NCBI GenBank assembly: GCA_038093975.1
Contig: JBBPTG010000003.1
Span: forward strand, 1-64,000
From: Chalciporus piperatus
Lineage: Eukaryota; Basidiomycota; Agaricomycetes; Boletales; Boletaceae
DNA length: 64,000 bases
Reading direction: 5' to 3'
This document shows positions 24,401 through 35,857 of this stretch, piece after piece (the stretch's first letter is position 1; each line of letters opens with the position of its first letter). The notes under the pieces were generated by a model. That model made no database searches. It saw only the letters and a program-made list of their open reading frames with translations, and had not been told where the DNA came from. A program made the position numbers and the translations under genes.

Positions 24401-27400
24401 AACATCCAGAATGAGTGATCAGCACGAGGGCAAAACGAACCGGACCTACTCTTTCGCAATCTTGGCCTTGTCAGAATCGACGACGTCCTGTTGAAAACGT
24501 ATCAAATAAAGACCTCAACTCGTGACTCGCGTTTACCCCAACCTACCTTGATGATGATGACCAACGTCGACTGGAACAGCGATGGATTCGCTTTCGGATC
24601 CAACATCGTCGAACTCGATTGGAAGGACTGGAAAAGCCCAGCGATATCGCGACTCAACGCGAAATTGTTACGGAACAACACCTGAACACGAGTTCGAGTG
24701 TAAGATCAGCATTCGTCCTGCTGATCAACGAACTCGTAACGACGTACCAAGTTCGAAATGGCGGTGCTGAACAACACGAGCAGCGCGTCCTCCTGTGCCG
24801 AACGTTCGATACTATGGACACCTGCATGTATGCGCAGTCAGCGAAACGAACCTCTCAAACACTGATGTGGCGAACCTTCGAAATCCAGAGCGACGATCAA
24901 CGCGTCTTCAGTAGGCGTCACCGACATCCAAACCCCCTCCGTCGTACGCATCGCCGACCCCGCAAACGACGTATCCACCAAATGATTCAACGCAAAACTC
25001 TTCCCCACAGACTGTTCTCCCATCGACGTCACCACCTTGACGGGCTACACTCATCGTCAGAACCCATACGAATCACGAGGAGAAGAAGACACTCCATTGC
25101 GAACGCACCTTGGAAGCCATGTACGATTGGAACAACGACTCATACCACCCAAAAGAAAGATTATCGACAATCCTGTTCACGTCCGCTCCCAACAACGATT
25201 TCTCCACCTCGGGCGAGTACACCCCATCCTGGAGCGGAATGAACCGATTCTCTCTCGCGACCGCAATATGAATCGGAATCAAACACAAGAAATCGACGAT
25301 CCATTCGCCAGCGCGGTATTGTGAGACGTTCCATGGTCGAGAATAGGGCCCCCTTTCAAGTAACTCGGAGGCGAAGACGGCGAAGGATGCTGAAGAGACT
25401 TTGATCGATTTGAGAACGTCCCCCGTGGGTTTCTTGGTCGCACGTTCGAAAGCTTGAATCATCTCCGCAAAATGAGGCGCATACATCCCATAATCCCGGT
25501 CGGTGACGAACACTAATGTCTTTTGGCTCCTCAACCTGGACGAAGAGATCGTCTCGCGCTGTACAGCGGGTAGCACCGGGAACCGAGTCCATACTTCGGA
25601 GAAACAGTCGATGAGACAGTTGTGGGCGGTGGCGTTGGTCGTGCAGGAGGACGAGGCGCGGATGCCTTTCTTCTTGAAAGAGAACTCCGTGACTTTGCGA
25701 GTGATGTCGAAAGCGTAGGATTGGCAGACGTGTTGTTGTAAATCGAGCATGAGTAGGTGGACGGCCGACCTGCTGATCAGCGACGTGACGACGGGATTGG
25801 TCTCGACGGTCAAGCCCGGGATGTTCAACAGGATGCCCTCTGTCGATCCAAACGTGCTCCAGTGATAAGCCGTCACAGCCAAATCATTTCCGTGAGCTTG
25901 TGCGACCAGCAAACAGGAACCGTCTGGCGTAGAGCTTACGCTATTCGGAATCTGTTTGAGATCGAGAGTGGCAGGTCTGTGTATTCCCTCATTAATCGGC
26001 CACGATCGAGGCAACGAAATGGAGATGAAAGGAGACACACCGGAACTGGAGGGTCACGAATGAGAAAACCCTAGCCTGAGCCTGCGAATCCACGAGCAAC
26101 ACTTCCTCGCTACCGCTAATGAAACACGCCCCACGAATCAACGTTCCATCGGCATACCACTGACTCAACGAGATCGAACTTCCGAGAGCCTGGAAATGTC
26201 CCGCATCGTCGAACACAAAGATATGCAGTTGCAGCTATGTTGCGAAACACACGAATGTCAACCGAAGGGGAGATGCAGTCTCGGCCAAAAACTTACTTTG
26301 TCCGCCGAGACGACGCACAGCATCCTCTTCGACTCGTCGTATGCCAACAAGAAATCATGTCCGATCTTCTCTCGATTCAACGCTTTACCACGTCCATGTT
26401 TGATAGCATCATCCATGGCGGCTAGATTCTCGAGGTATATCGTCAGATTCCCCGCACGATCAGCTACCACCAGCAACAGTTTCTCCCCCTCGAGCAACTG
26501 CGCTCGTCTTCCAAAACACAAAAGGGTCAGTTCCAGACAACGACGAACAAACACGAAGGAGGAACGTACACCACGGAATTAGAGATGGGCATCTTGAAGC
26601 TGTGCTCGTACCGAAATCGCGGTGAGGGTGTGAAGGTAGGGTTCAACTGCAGCTCGTTTTGATCTTGAGTCGTCAAGTTCATCAAGTGAACCGTATAAAC
26701 CGCCGTTGGATCTCCTTGCGTCTCCCTTGATCCCGAGAGACGATAACGCGTTGATGAAGAGACATCCAAAAGCCACTTTTTCGTCCCGCCCACCATATTG
26801 ATATACAACGTGTGCCTGTAAACGACGACGATAACCTTCCCCTTTCCATTCAAAAACATACCGAAAGAAACTCACGTATGAGCACTCTGCGCCGACATCC
26901 TGTTCACATGTTGAATCAAGCCCTTTCTCAACTTCCTCTGCTCCACCACTGCTCTACTCGCATACTCCTTCTCAATCCTCTGCGTACATTCCTCAGTTTG
27001 AATTGTCTCCATCGTAGGGAAAACGTTCTTCAACAACTGCGCCACAGCGATTTCGAGGTGCCCGAATGCCCTCTTCTTCAAATCATCGCTCAACTCATTG
27101 ATTGCAGGATACTCTTCCGAAGCTTCCGCCTCCATTTGACCAATGTGGGTCAAGAGCTGACTATCAGTAATTTCATCGGCGTTCCTCACCGCCTGCTTCA
27201 CGATCCCATCCAAGGGGCTCGTCTCCCATGTCGACGGATCCCTCAAGCTCAACTTCTGTTTGACTCTCATGGACTCCAGAACTTGTTCGACCTCGCCTAA
27301 TAACGCAGCTTTTAGGATACGAGCACGATCAAGCGTGCTGATCTTGTTGCTTTCCAAGAGCGGTTTAAGCTCTTTGAAGAGACAGAGAAGGTCTCTTGAT

Positions 27401-29276
27401 TTTCGATAATCAGGATCACGAATAGGCCCTTCCTTGACCTGTTTCGCGAACTCATCCTTTGCCTTCGGATGGATAGATAAAAACTTTGAGAATGGTTCTA
27501 TGATGAGGGTTAGTATCCCACCTCCTGAGGTGCCGTGATATCCATACCGAAATGTTCGACAGGTTTCTCATTCGGCTCAGCACCATATGGGAAGACCTCC
27601 CGATCGAAGCACCTGTACCCACATCACCATTCCCACCCATCAATCAGTACAAGAGAAGCCCACTCACGGATACAACCGCACAATTTCATCAACGATGGCT
27701 TCATGAACAGATTTCCGAAGCGTCGCCGAATCCGTCTTCAATCTCGCAGTAGCCACATTAACTGCCGCCTTCGCCTGTGACTTCGAGGTATTCAAGATCG
27801 CCGTAGACTCGAGTTTCTATCGAGTAGACTCTTGCGGAAAACGTTTGTCAAGGCCGGAGAGCACGAGTATCTTGAGGGACCTATCGTCTAATGCTTCGTT
27901 GATACGAAGACAATCTGTGGCACTGTGCACACCAAAAGTGTCATTCGTCAGCAAAAGCAACTACCGCGAATGAAAAAGCACTAACACAAGCGATCCCAGA
28001 TTTACGGGATTGATTTCTTTACCTTCGAAAGTCTCAACGTTGCGCAATGCCTCCCGATATTCGACAGTCATGAACCCCTGAGCTGTCTCTCCAAACAACA
28101 AAAACGGCTTCACAGCCTTCGGTTTCGTCGCGTCTTCGCTGCCCTCCTCTGGGGCCACGATCTTCTCGGAAACGGCCTGTATTTCCAAATATGAGTCGCT
28201 CAAGGACCATGTAACACAAGAGAGATTGGATTACCTGGAACCCTTCACGAACTTGTACAGACTCCTCTTGCTCGTTGGTCTGCGCCACCTCGAAAGTGAA
28301 CATCGGATCTGATTCGTCTTGATCAGGTTCTTGCATTTCCAAGTCATCTTCCCCACTATCGTTCCAAACGATCGTTTGCGCATCTTCCGGTGAAATCAGG
28401 GCAACAACCTGGTCACACATCTTCGTGAGGTACCTAGGGATGGGTGATAAGCTGGTGAACACGCTGGAGGAGGCGAGAAATCAGCCAACCTCATGAATGT
28501 GACGCGATTGCGACGAACGGAGGACACTGCTTCGTCGTCCCAGCTCGTTTCCTCTGGCCAGTACAATAGGAAGATCTCCTTGAGATTGCCCACCTGTCTA
28601 GCACCTTTGAGGATGTACAGACCAGAACGGAGGGTCGGCTCCGTTGGAGCATGAGTATCAGTGTTGACTAGAAGTTGCGCTGCACTGCGAAGAAAATAGA
28701 TCAATCTACGGAGGCGGAGAAGTTCAGTCTTGGGAACGTACATGGTATCATTGATGACGCCGCGTTGTGAAAGGAAGCGCACGATCTCCGCCTTACTCCC
28801 GTACACTCCGACGGGTTTGACGATGAACTTGTCGAGGGCCTTGAGGTTGACTTTTGTCATCGACGTATATGCCCCGGGAGAAACGCTGTTAATAAAGGCC
28901 TTGAGCGAGTGTTGAGATATGATGATCTTGTCGACTGGTTGCTGTCTTAGCGGGGACATGCAAAGGTGTTGCCTCGTTAATAAGCTCACCAAGACCGCCA
29001 CTGCTTTTTGCAGAGATCAAGTCGAGGATACGATACATCCCTTTGATAGAATACGCCAAGTCTAACTCGTCACGCTCGGAATTTTCGATCTACAAATCTA
29101 TGTCCAAAGTTTAATAAAGAGCACACCTCATCGTCACCAAATTCAAATGAATATCCATCGCTTTCAGCGACAGCTTGGTCTACTTCTGTTGACGGTGTGC
29201 TTGAGTGCATGATTTCCGTCAGTGTAGGCACTGGTGGAGGGGCCGGAGTTGGTTGAGAGTGTTCTCCAGAGGACAT
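21463..29276 (-). CDS. Z2: large GBP/VLIG-like GTPase with Cys-rich C-terminus, probably damaged
   Basis: Tandem duplicate of Z1, read from ATG at 29276 (MSSGEHSQPTPAPPPV). It has the canonical motifs: P-loop GEQSVGKS at 24997-25020, MRTTEGVWMSV, and G3-like LDFEG at 24877-24885. Next come FRNNFALSRDIAGLFQSF and IIIKDVVDSDKAK, then the Cys-rich run (CSSCQLLCVRSQVHPGSHDC near 23450) and the KSLQPDPDKPKDLLTHHLFWK domain near 21950. The last residues are DAGEQTEW at the R1 border; no vWA motif follows. It differs from Z1 by an extra ~0.9 kb (about 26880-27830) encoding helical sequence (LLESNKISTLDRARILKAAL). An in-frame TAG lies at 27817-27819 and the first intron is very short (about 37 nt). 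A retroposon sits on the start codon. It may be a pseudogene or a source of shorter products. Confidence 0.7.
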
Positions 29277-29277
29277 C

Positions 29278-29406
29278 TTTTTTTTTTTTTTTTTTTTGGT
29301 TCCATTTGTGTCCGATTGGGGTGTATGTACCCTATGTAAGACAAGCCTAGCTAAGAGCGGGAGGCACCTGTGCCCCCGTCGTATCCCTGACTCTGCGAAT
29401 GCACCT
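29278..29406 (-). mobile_element. Retroposon insertion with poly(A) tail and 13-bp target duplication
   Basis: A 20-base T run (29278-29297) followed by 109 bases is bounded by identical TCCAGAGGACATC copies at 29265-29277 and 29407-29419. On the minus strand this is a body followed by a poly(A) tail, with a target-site duplication. That is the signature of a 5'-truncated LINE or a SINE mobilised by LINE machinery. The body begins AAGGTGCATTCGCAGAGTCA and ends GGACACAAATGGAACC before the tail. It sits exactly at the ATG of Z2. Confidence 0.88.
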
Positions 29407-29419
29407 TCCAGAGGACATC

Positions 29420-30985
29420 ATCCTTTACATGCTGTGCGGGGGGGCACAGCATGTAACTTACTTTCCTCGATTAAAGATACTTAAAGTTCAACTATGGCTG
29501 GCCAGCACGAGGCGATCCGATGAGGCATCCATGTCACTAGGTCAAATGATCGTTAGTGCATGTGATTGAACGAGATAGAATAAAATACATACAGGGAATA
29601 GCGATAACTTAGTCTCCCGTAGGCACCCCCTTAGGTAGGAAGACAGTCGTTCCTCTCTTCTGCCCATCGAGAGTCTGGGTTTGGGAGACTAAGTCGTTCC
29701 TACGCGATAGCTCTGGAAAGCCGGACGTTCGCACTCCATTAGTCACGTCAGTATTGGGGACCTGGCACTAGTACTATTTATTTGAACCTTCAACCAGAAA
29801 TTACTACACCTTGGCCTAGCCCTAAAAACATCCCATGGCGTGGAATGGACATGTTGACAATACGGGCTCACAAGACACACCTTCTGAGCCACCATGCCCC
29901 ACCAACGACCGAAACACGTCGAATGACACCGAGAACGTGCCCAGCCGCGAGACACGCGACCAGACGACGCGCCAAAGCCATCTGACGAAGGCAAGGGTGT
30001 CGCGAGTGGGAACGGCGAAGTTGAGGGAGTGAAAGTGGTTGTCGACGAGTGGTCGATGCAGACTACACACTGAGGCTCGAAATGGGCGAAACGATCGAGT
30101 CGTACACATCGATCCAGGAGGTGAAATGATGTGCGAACGAGCCGAATACATTGTGGATGATCCCCACGATGCGATACGACCAATCCAGAGACGCAGCCTT
30201 AGGCTGTGGCGCTCAAGCGCTCAAGCGCTCAACTCCCAGTATGATTCATAGTATAAACTTGAATGTGTCGGATCATACCAAAAAGTGGTGATCAGTCACG
30301 GTCGTCAGCCAGCCTCGGGCTGAGCCAGGCAATTCATCGGGACAGTATCAAGACGGTTTGTGACTTTGAACTTTGAACTTTGAGTTGTTGTGATGGTCGC
30401 GGTTCAACTCAAATGAAGACTCGGGTGCTATACGATCTGACCATGAGGAACTCACGACTTTGACTTCAGTGTCTCAAGCTCTCTCGAAGCTAGCGTGTTT
30501 TTCGCACCGATGCATGATGCATGATGTTACACCCTATGCCGACCATTGCGTACGGCAGACAGGGATTCGGTGGACTTGGCATACGTACGGCGATTTATCA
30601 CCCCCATCATGGTCAGCTCCAACCTCGTCCCAGAACAGGAACTACCACTCCCCAAAATCCACATGTTCGACTCGTGCCGTTGCTTCTTGTGAATGGAAGT
30701 CAAGCCTCGAGGCAACTTGTGGAAAATCGATAACAGGGACGCTCTGGGACGGCCCATCACGATGATGCCGATGGAATGAGGTAACTTTCCTTTTTGTTTT
30801 CATAGGCCTCAAAATGGGCGGCAAGTCAAACGAGAACGTTGACGAGAAAGAAAAGAGCTCCAAAAAAGTCGTGGAATTCTGTGCTGCTTTCCTTCCTTTC
30901 TCCTTGCCCTCACTCCGCTCGCCCCAAGTCTAGTCTACCAGGTCCACTCTTACATTGTACCCTCTCTGCTCACACTAACCTGACC
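29420..30985. other. Spacer between Z2 and X2, repeat-rich
   Basis: Contains the Z promoter block (29495-29610), a small TIR element (29607-29694), a segment related to 1395-1620 (29905-30110) and the X upstream block (30530-30870). Open frames here give no recognisable protein. The ATG of X2 follows pyrimidine-rich leader sequence. Confidence 0.6.
29607..29694. mobile_element. 88-bp MITE-like element with 12-bp TIRs
   Basis: ACTTAGTCTCCC at 29607-29618 is perfectly inverted as GGGAGACTAAGT at 29683-29694. Related single ends occur at 6306-6351 (minus orientation), 20700-20732 and 35444-35490, each with the neighbouring GTAGGCAGCCC or CATCGAGAGTCTGGG words. No target-site duplication is evident. 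Confidence 0.6.
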
Positions 30986-31709
30986 ATGGCCCGCTCCCAA
31001 CAACGCATCCTCTCCCAACTCGCCTCTTCACCCAACGAACTCGCCTCAGGCCTCGGCCAATGCCTCGAAGCCCTCCGCCTCATCTCAGCTCTCCCGCGCT
31101 CCTCCCCCGTATACATCCAATACGGAAGCGCATCCTCACCCATAATCAAAGCATTCGGTAGAGAACATCTCTCTCGCATCCCACTTCGTGTAAGCATCCA
31201 CCGTCAACCCTATACCCACGCACGAGACTCACATCACGATCACGATCGCGCAGTCGGTGATGACTTTGATCAAATCATCACTGAACCTCACCGACAACCT
31301 CCACGTCGCATCCGCCCTCTTTTACCGCGAAGACGGCTCCGTCGACCCTACTCAAGTCCTCATCGACGAAGACTCTTGGAAAGAACTCGCTCCCTACGTT
31401 CACACTCTCCACGTCGAAGACCGCGAGCGTGACCGCGAGGTCGGTCTCACCTACGAACGCGACCGCCCCTCCACCGCTCTCTCCATGAACTCAACCACCA
31501 CAAGCCCCACCTCAAAGTCCTCAGGACTCAACTCGAACGCATCGACGTTCGTGCCCTCCAGCACGGGAATCGCCATCAAGACCACCGATGGCGCCAAAGT
31601 CAATTTACAAAACCTCAGGAAACTGAGTTCGAGTTTCTCGCCGTCCTGTATGTGGTCGTGTTACTCTCAGTCTCTCCCTCGAGGCATTGACGTCTCAGGG
31701 TATCGGTAG
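30986..31709 (+). CDS. Gene X2, unidentified protein, second copy
   Basis: Exon 1 30986-31189 is almost identical to X1; the intron starts GTAAGC and ends CACGAG, so exon 2 begins at 31227 (THITITIAQSV). X1 uses a CAG acceptor one codon earlier. It contains LTDNLHVASALFYREDGSVD and DEDSWKELAPYVHTLHVE. Near 31600 the likely frame shifts: the open frame ends at 31709 with VSGYR, while FEFLA (31640) plus VSVAPQATSPFAILDKNG (from 31699) reads well across a GTATGT/CAG intron in another frame. Family unknown. Both X copies seem to lack an intact 3' end. Confidence 0.65.
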
Positions 31710-32060
31710 CTCCTCAAGCCACATCTCCGTTTGCAATTTTGGATAAGAACGGTACTTGTGTTTGAAAAAGGGACGGGCGGTGATGATTGGGAGATGTGTG
31801 TATTACTTTTTGGTCTTATGATCAATCTATGATACGCATATATCGTGGTTCTGACACGCGTCCATGGCGATTACTCTAATAATGCGCGCTATGCTAAGAG
31901 AAGAGAACAAAATCCGTGTGTCGAGAACTAGAAAGAACGTAGGATAGCGGTGCTCGTTCCGCGATTAAGACTGTTCTACGCCGATGAGGCAAGACAAGAA
32001 ACCGAGCGTGGAGGAACACAAACCGTAGACCCCCCAGGGCCTTTCTCAAGCCTCAAGGCC
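31710..32060. other. Spacer
   Basis: Contains the out-of-phase 3' remnant of X2 (to about 31770) and the region downstream of the transcription factor gene. Nothing else recognised. Confidence 0.5.
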
Positions 32061-34494
32061 TCACCCGGCGATCGACTCGAGAACAGGCAGCAACGCTTCA
32101 AAGTTGGCCACGAAAACTATGGTTCGGAGCAGCGTCAGTGCGAGTTCGGTTCAGTTCCTCAAACGTCCCCCTCCCACCCCTCTCGAAAACTGGACGTCGA
32201 AACGCTGAACGCTGAACACTCACATCGACTGGGATAACTCTGAGACACCTCGTTCAAAGCCCTCGCCAACTTCCTTATCCCGCTCACTGCCTCCGCCTCC
32301 GCCTCCGCCTCTGCGTCCTCAACATCACCACCACCCAGCCCCTGTTGCCTCACCGACTCCGACCTCGATGGCGGTCCCAGCACGACCGCCACTTGACGCG
32401 CTCGAGCAGCGTGACGCAAACAAAGCACTTCGTCGTGTAGCACGAGACACAACGCCGTCCATATAATCTACGTCCCCCCCCCCCCACCCAATCCCGTCAA
32501 CGTCAGCGCCAACCCCTCACTCGACTCCAACTCATGGAAACGCACCGAATGCACAGGACTCACAACACCCAAACATCCTCCCCTCTCCAACGCTCTCACA
32601 GCACCCAACGCCCCATCTACGCATCTCCTCCTCGACGGCGACGACCCATGTGCATGTGCAATCCCCGCAAACGATCTATGAAGCGTCACTTGCGCCAAGG
32701 CGGCGATGTTGATCGTGAGCAAACATTGACGCGCCTGTGCCTGTGCCTGTACCTGCGCCTGTACGAGGGACGGCTCTGAACCTTTGGGGATGGAAGAGAG
32801 GCAAGCGAGGGCGGCGGTGAAGAGGGGGAAAAGGGAAGCGACGAATCGTTGGATGAGCGCGTCGAGGTCGGTGAAACGGGTCCTGAAAACGGGAGATTGA
32901 CTGATCGTGGGGTCTGTGAAACGAAAACGTCAGACTCATATACAACACGGTCATGTCGTAAGTACCACACGGTCGAGCATATACGACCCACCAGCATCGA
33001 AAGAGGCAGCGACAGAGGCAGCTTCCCCAAGCAATACCGCCGCTTTCGCTTGCAACGCCAACCCATCCTCGTTCGCAAACACCAGCTGTCTCCCTCTCAA
33101 AAACCCCACCACCGTATTCGTATCCGACCGACCATTCCCCGCCTACAATAGACATCGTTCGAGTCAGTCAGTCAGTCAGCGCTCCAGGAAAAGCATAAAT
33201 GGGCTCGTGCCTCGATAGACGAACTCGGAGTCGACCCAGGCCATGCAATCGTAATCCCAACGCCTCCCTCATTCATCGCCGTTGGCGTTGCTCCACCATA
33301 AACAGCTCCCAACCACTTTTCGAGCGCATATACCGTCCAGAAGCCGTCCACTCGCTCTTTTTCCTCGACCGCATCCACGGGCGTCCCCAACTCTGGATAC
33401 CCCACAAAGTCGAACAAGTTCGTGCTCGTCGTCGTGCTCGTCGTGCTCGTCATCGTGATCGTCGATAATTCTGCTTGCCCGCACGACGTGTGGAGTCTCA
33501 ACGTGAACGCAAGAGAGAGCGCAGAACTGGCATGATATCGCGCCCCCAGCGGTTGTCCGATCCTTTGCATGTAATACGACAACAGAACGCTCGATTGGAG
33601 GATATGCATGAAAAATTGGGGGTCTGGTTCCATATTGGACGTCGCGAGCGCGTCAGAGAGTTGGTTCTGCGCTTGCGACAGTAGCTGACACTCCATGCTC
33701 TGTTTCTCTTCCCAACTGTCAGATATGTGGACGGACCAGAGAGTGAGCGCGCTGTGCAGAGCGGGGAGGATGTAGGTGCCTCGGGCGCGGAGGCGGTCGA
33801 TGTTGAGGAAGAGGCCTAGTTCGGTGGCGTGTGGGGCGATGACGACCAAACTAGAGAATACGCGTGGTATCAGTTGATATTGGGACTGGACGTGATTGCG
33901 TGCTTACGATCGTCTAACATCACCTTGGATAAGAGCCCGACTAGAATCGGCTGAGCGTGTGTGTTCGCGAGTTAGAACTATATCCGCGTTCGGAAGCGCA
34001 TGCGTGCACATACCTGATAGAGGCACTTGAAGGGGCACATGTCGCGCAGAACCATGATCAGCGACATAAGGAGCGTGTAGCTCGACTGCCGACTCCGGGT
34101 CTCGAGGATGTTCGAGCTCCTCGACCCTCGCTCTCAGTCGAGCGATGTCCTCTTCCAGAACCAGCGTGCGAGGTCGACGATGGGAATCCGCGTACTCGCA
34201 GTCATCGGTCCTTTCGGCCCGAAGACACGGAGTGCAAGTTGGCCGGACGCCGTCGCACTTCTGTGGGTTATAGAGCACAACCGTCAGATACAGTGTCGTC
34301 TCGATGACCCAGAGGTAAGCTTACCATCTTCCTGCGACTGTGGCAGATCAGATTCTTTCATTCAGTGTCACCGAGGTAATAAAGACCCTCGAGTGAACTT
34401 ACCGGCACGACAGACAAGCTTTTCCGCGCTGCAGATGCGGGCTGGGAGGCTTGCTGCCTTGGTTGCCTTGGTTTGAAGGGTCTGCGGAGTTCAT
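32061..34494 (-). CDS. Zn2Cys6 fungal transcription factor
   Basis: Nine exons keep one frame for 617 codons: 34403-34494, 34325-34337 (a 13-nt micro-exon), 34014-34260, 33908-33950, 33211-33850, 32992-33142, 32546-32913, 32224-32467 and 32061-32116. The micro-exon is needed to rebuild the binuclear cluster: ACLSCRRRKMKCDGVRPTC then PCLRAERTDDCEY, with the C-x2-C-x6-C spacing. A short coiled coil follows (VLEEDIARLRARVEELE), then a fungal-specific middle homology region (FFMHILQSSVLLSYYMQR; RVDGFWTVYALEKWLGA). The C-terminus has PVHSIIWTALCLVLHDEV and ends FEALLPVLESIAG. The intron 33143-33210 uses a GC donor. Nuclear DNA-binding regulator; target unknown. Confidence 0.9.
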
Positions 34495-35857
34495 GGGACG
34501 AGTTCACAAACGCCACTTTTTTTCTTTTTTTTTTTTTTGGGAAGCTGACCAGAGTGCAAGAGCGACCGTTATATAGCTAGACACACTGCGGACGCTACGT
34601 CATCCACGAAGACGGTACGGCGTTCTAGGTCTTGTCATGAAACCCTAACATACTTTCGAGTCAAAAACCTGAGATCAGTGTCTAAAAGGGAACGAACCGC
34701 CTTCGTTTGGACAGCGGGGAGGCGTTTTGTTCAATGCCGGGTTCGCTCGGGACCAGCCACTACAACTATGAGCCTGCGGCAGGTCGTCGGTGAAGTAAGC
34801 CAGAGATCGTCACATCGAGATTGGACTCACACAAAGGGACCATCGATTGACATCTCCGAGTTCCTTACAACGATGGAGCTGATCATATCACATTCGCGGG
34901 GGGCGTCGTGGTGGGACGAACTGTCTTAATTCGAAGGTATGCATGTGCTGACTGACAGACTGTAATAGCTGTTGCTGACGAATTTTCCGTTGTGAGCGAC
35001 ATCGAGCCCAAGTTGCACATGATTGGCGGGGATCAAGCCATGTCTAGAAAGTTGTGCCATGTGGTAACCGTTTCGTGGTTGCATGTGAGGGTGGTTCAAG
35101 GTGCGGACCGATGCTACGACTGCTCCTCGGACCATGGAAGCGGTCGGGATGACACCCGAATATTCCCGAGGTCGTCCGAAGCGATGACGATGACCAAAAC
35201 GGATGGTTCGAGACTCGCTCAATTGATCAGGCAGATGGTCCACTGGGATCCACTGGGAAGTGGGACGTAATATCAACGCCCCCGACTCCAACGCTGACAG
35301 GATGCTGACCTGATGCTCTAAGTTTAACTTGTGCTCAACTTTCCGCAAGTCTTGGTTCGCGCTCGACACGAGTTCACGGCGATGAGCTCCAATGCTGCCA
35401 TTAACTCAATCGTGGAGTTCGTTGCGACGTTCTGCACTGGGCCAGTCTCCCGTAGGCAGCCCGTTAGGTCGTTCCTACCCTTCTAAGGCTGCCATTGGGT
35501 TCAGCCTGACCCGGCAAGAGAATGGAACGTACCGGTAACCCGACTCAAATTCGAATTCGAATTTTGAAATCTTTTTCCACCGGCGCCCTCGTCAAAGTTC
35601 ATTGTCATCCATCAAAACGAGAGATTCGGAGCTTCGGCAGGAACCAGCGTTGAACCTTGTTGTCAGCTAGGCTGAGCCTACTTGACTAGGACTAGACTAA
35701 CTTTCTGTGTTTAGAATGAGTTTACCACGCCAAGTTTCTCGATAAGACGTGTCGACGAAACCCCTCCTCCATCCTCAATCCATCCTAGACAAATAGCCTG
35801 TTCATAAGCCTTACTACTGTATCTCAATATCTCAATAGTCCTGTTGCATCATCTAAC
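34495..35857. other. Spacer with T tract and repeat end
   Basis: A T-rich tract lies at 34519-34541, just upstream of the transcription factor start. Open frames at 34678-34929 (+) and 34926-35369 (-) show no recognisable protein. A single end of the small TIR element lies at 35444-35490 (AGTCTCCCGTAGGCAGCCCG). The last ~150 bases are the presumed promoter of F-box E. Confidence 0.55.

Noticed and set aside
31597..31616. A 20-nt intron in X2 that would restore the C-terminal frame
   Set aside because: Far too short to be spliced; treated as a lesion.
32468..32470. In-frame TAG beside a 12-G run in the Zn2Cys6 gene, first read as a premature stop
   Set aside because: A GTGCGT donor at 32545 and the TAG as acceptor give a 78-nt intron that keeps phase and joins PVHS to IIWTALCLVLHDEV, a good family match.
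33162..33179. GTCA repeat as a regulatory site
   Set aside because: It is a short microsatellite inside an intron of the transcription factor gene, with no further support.
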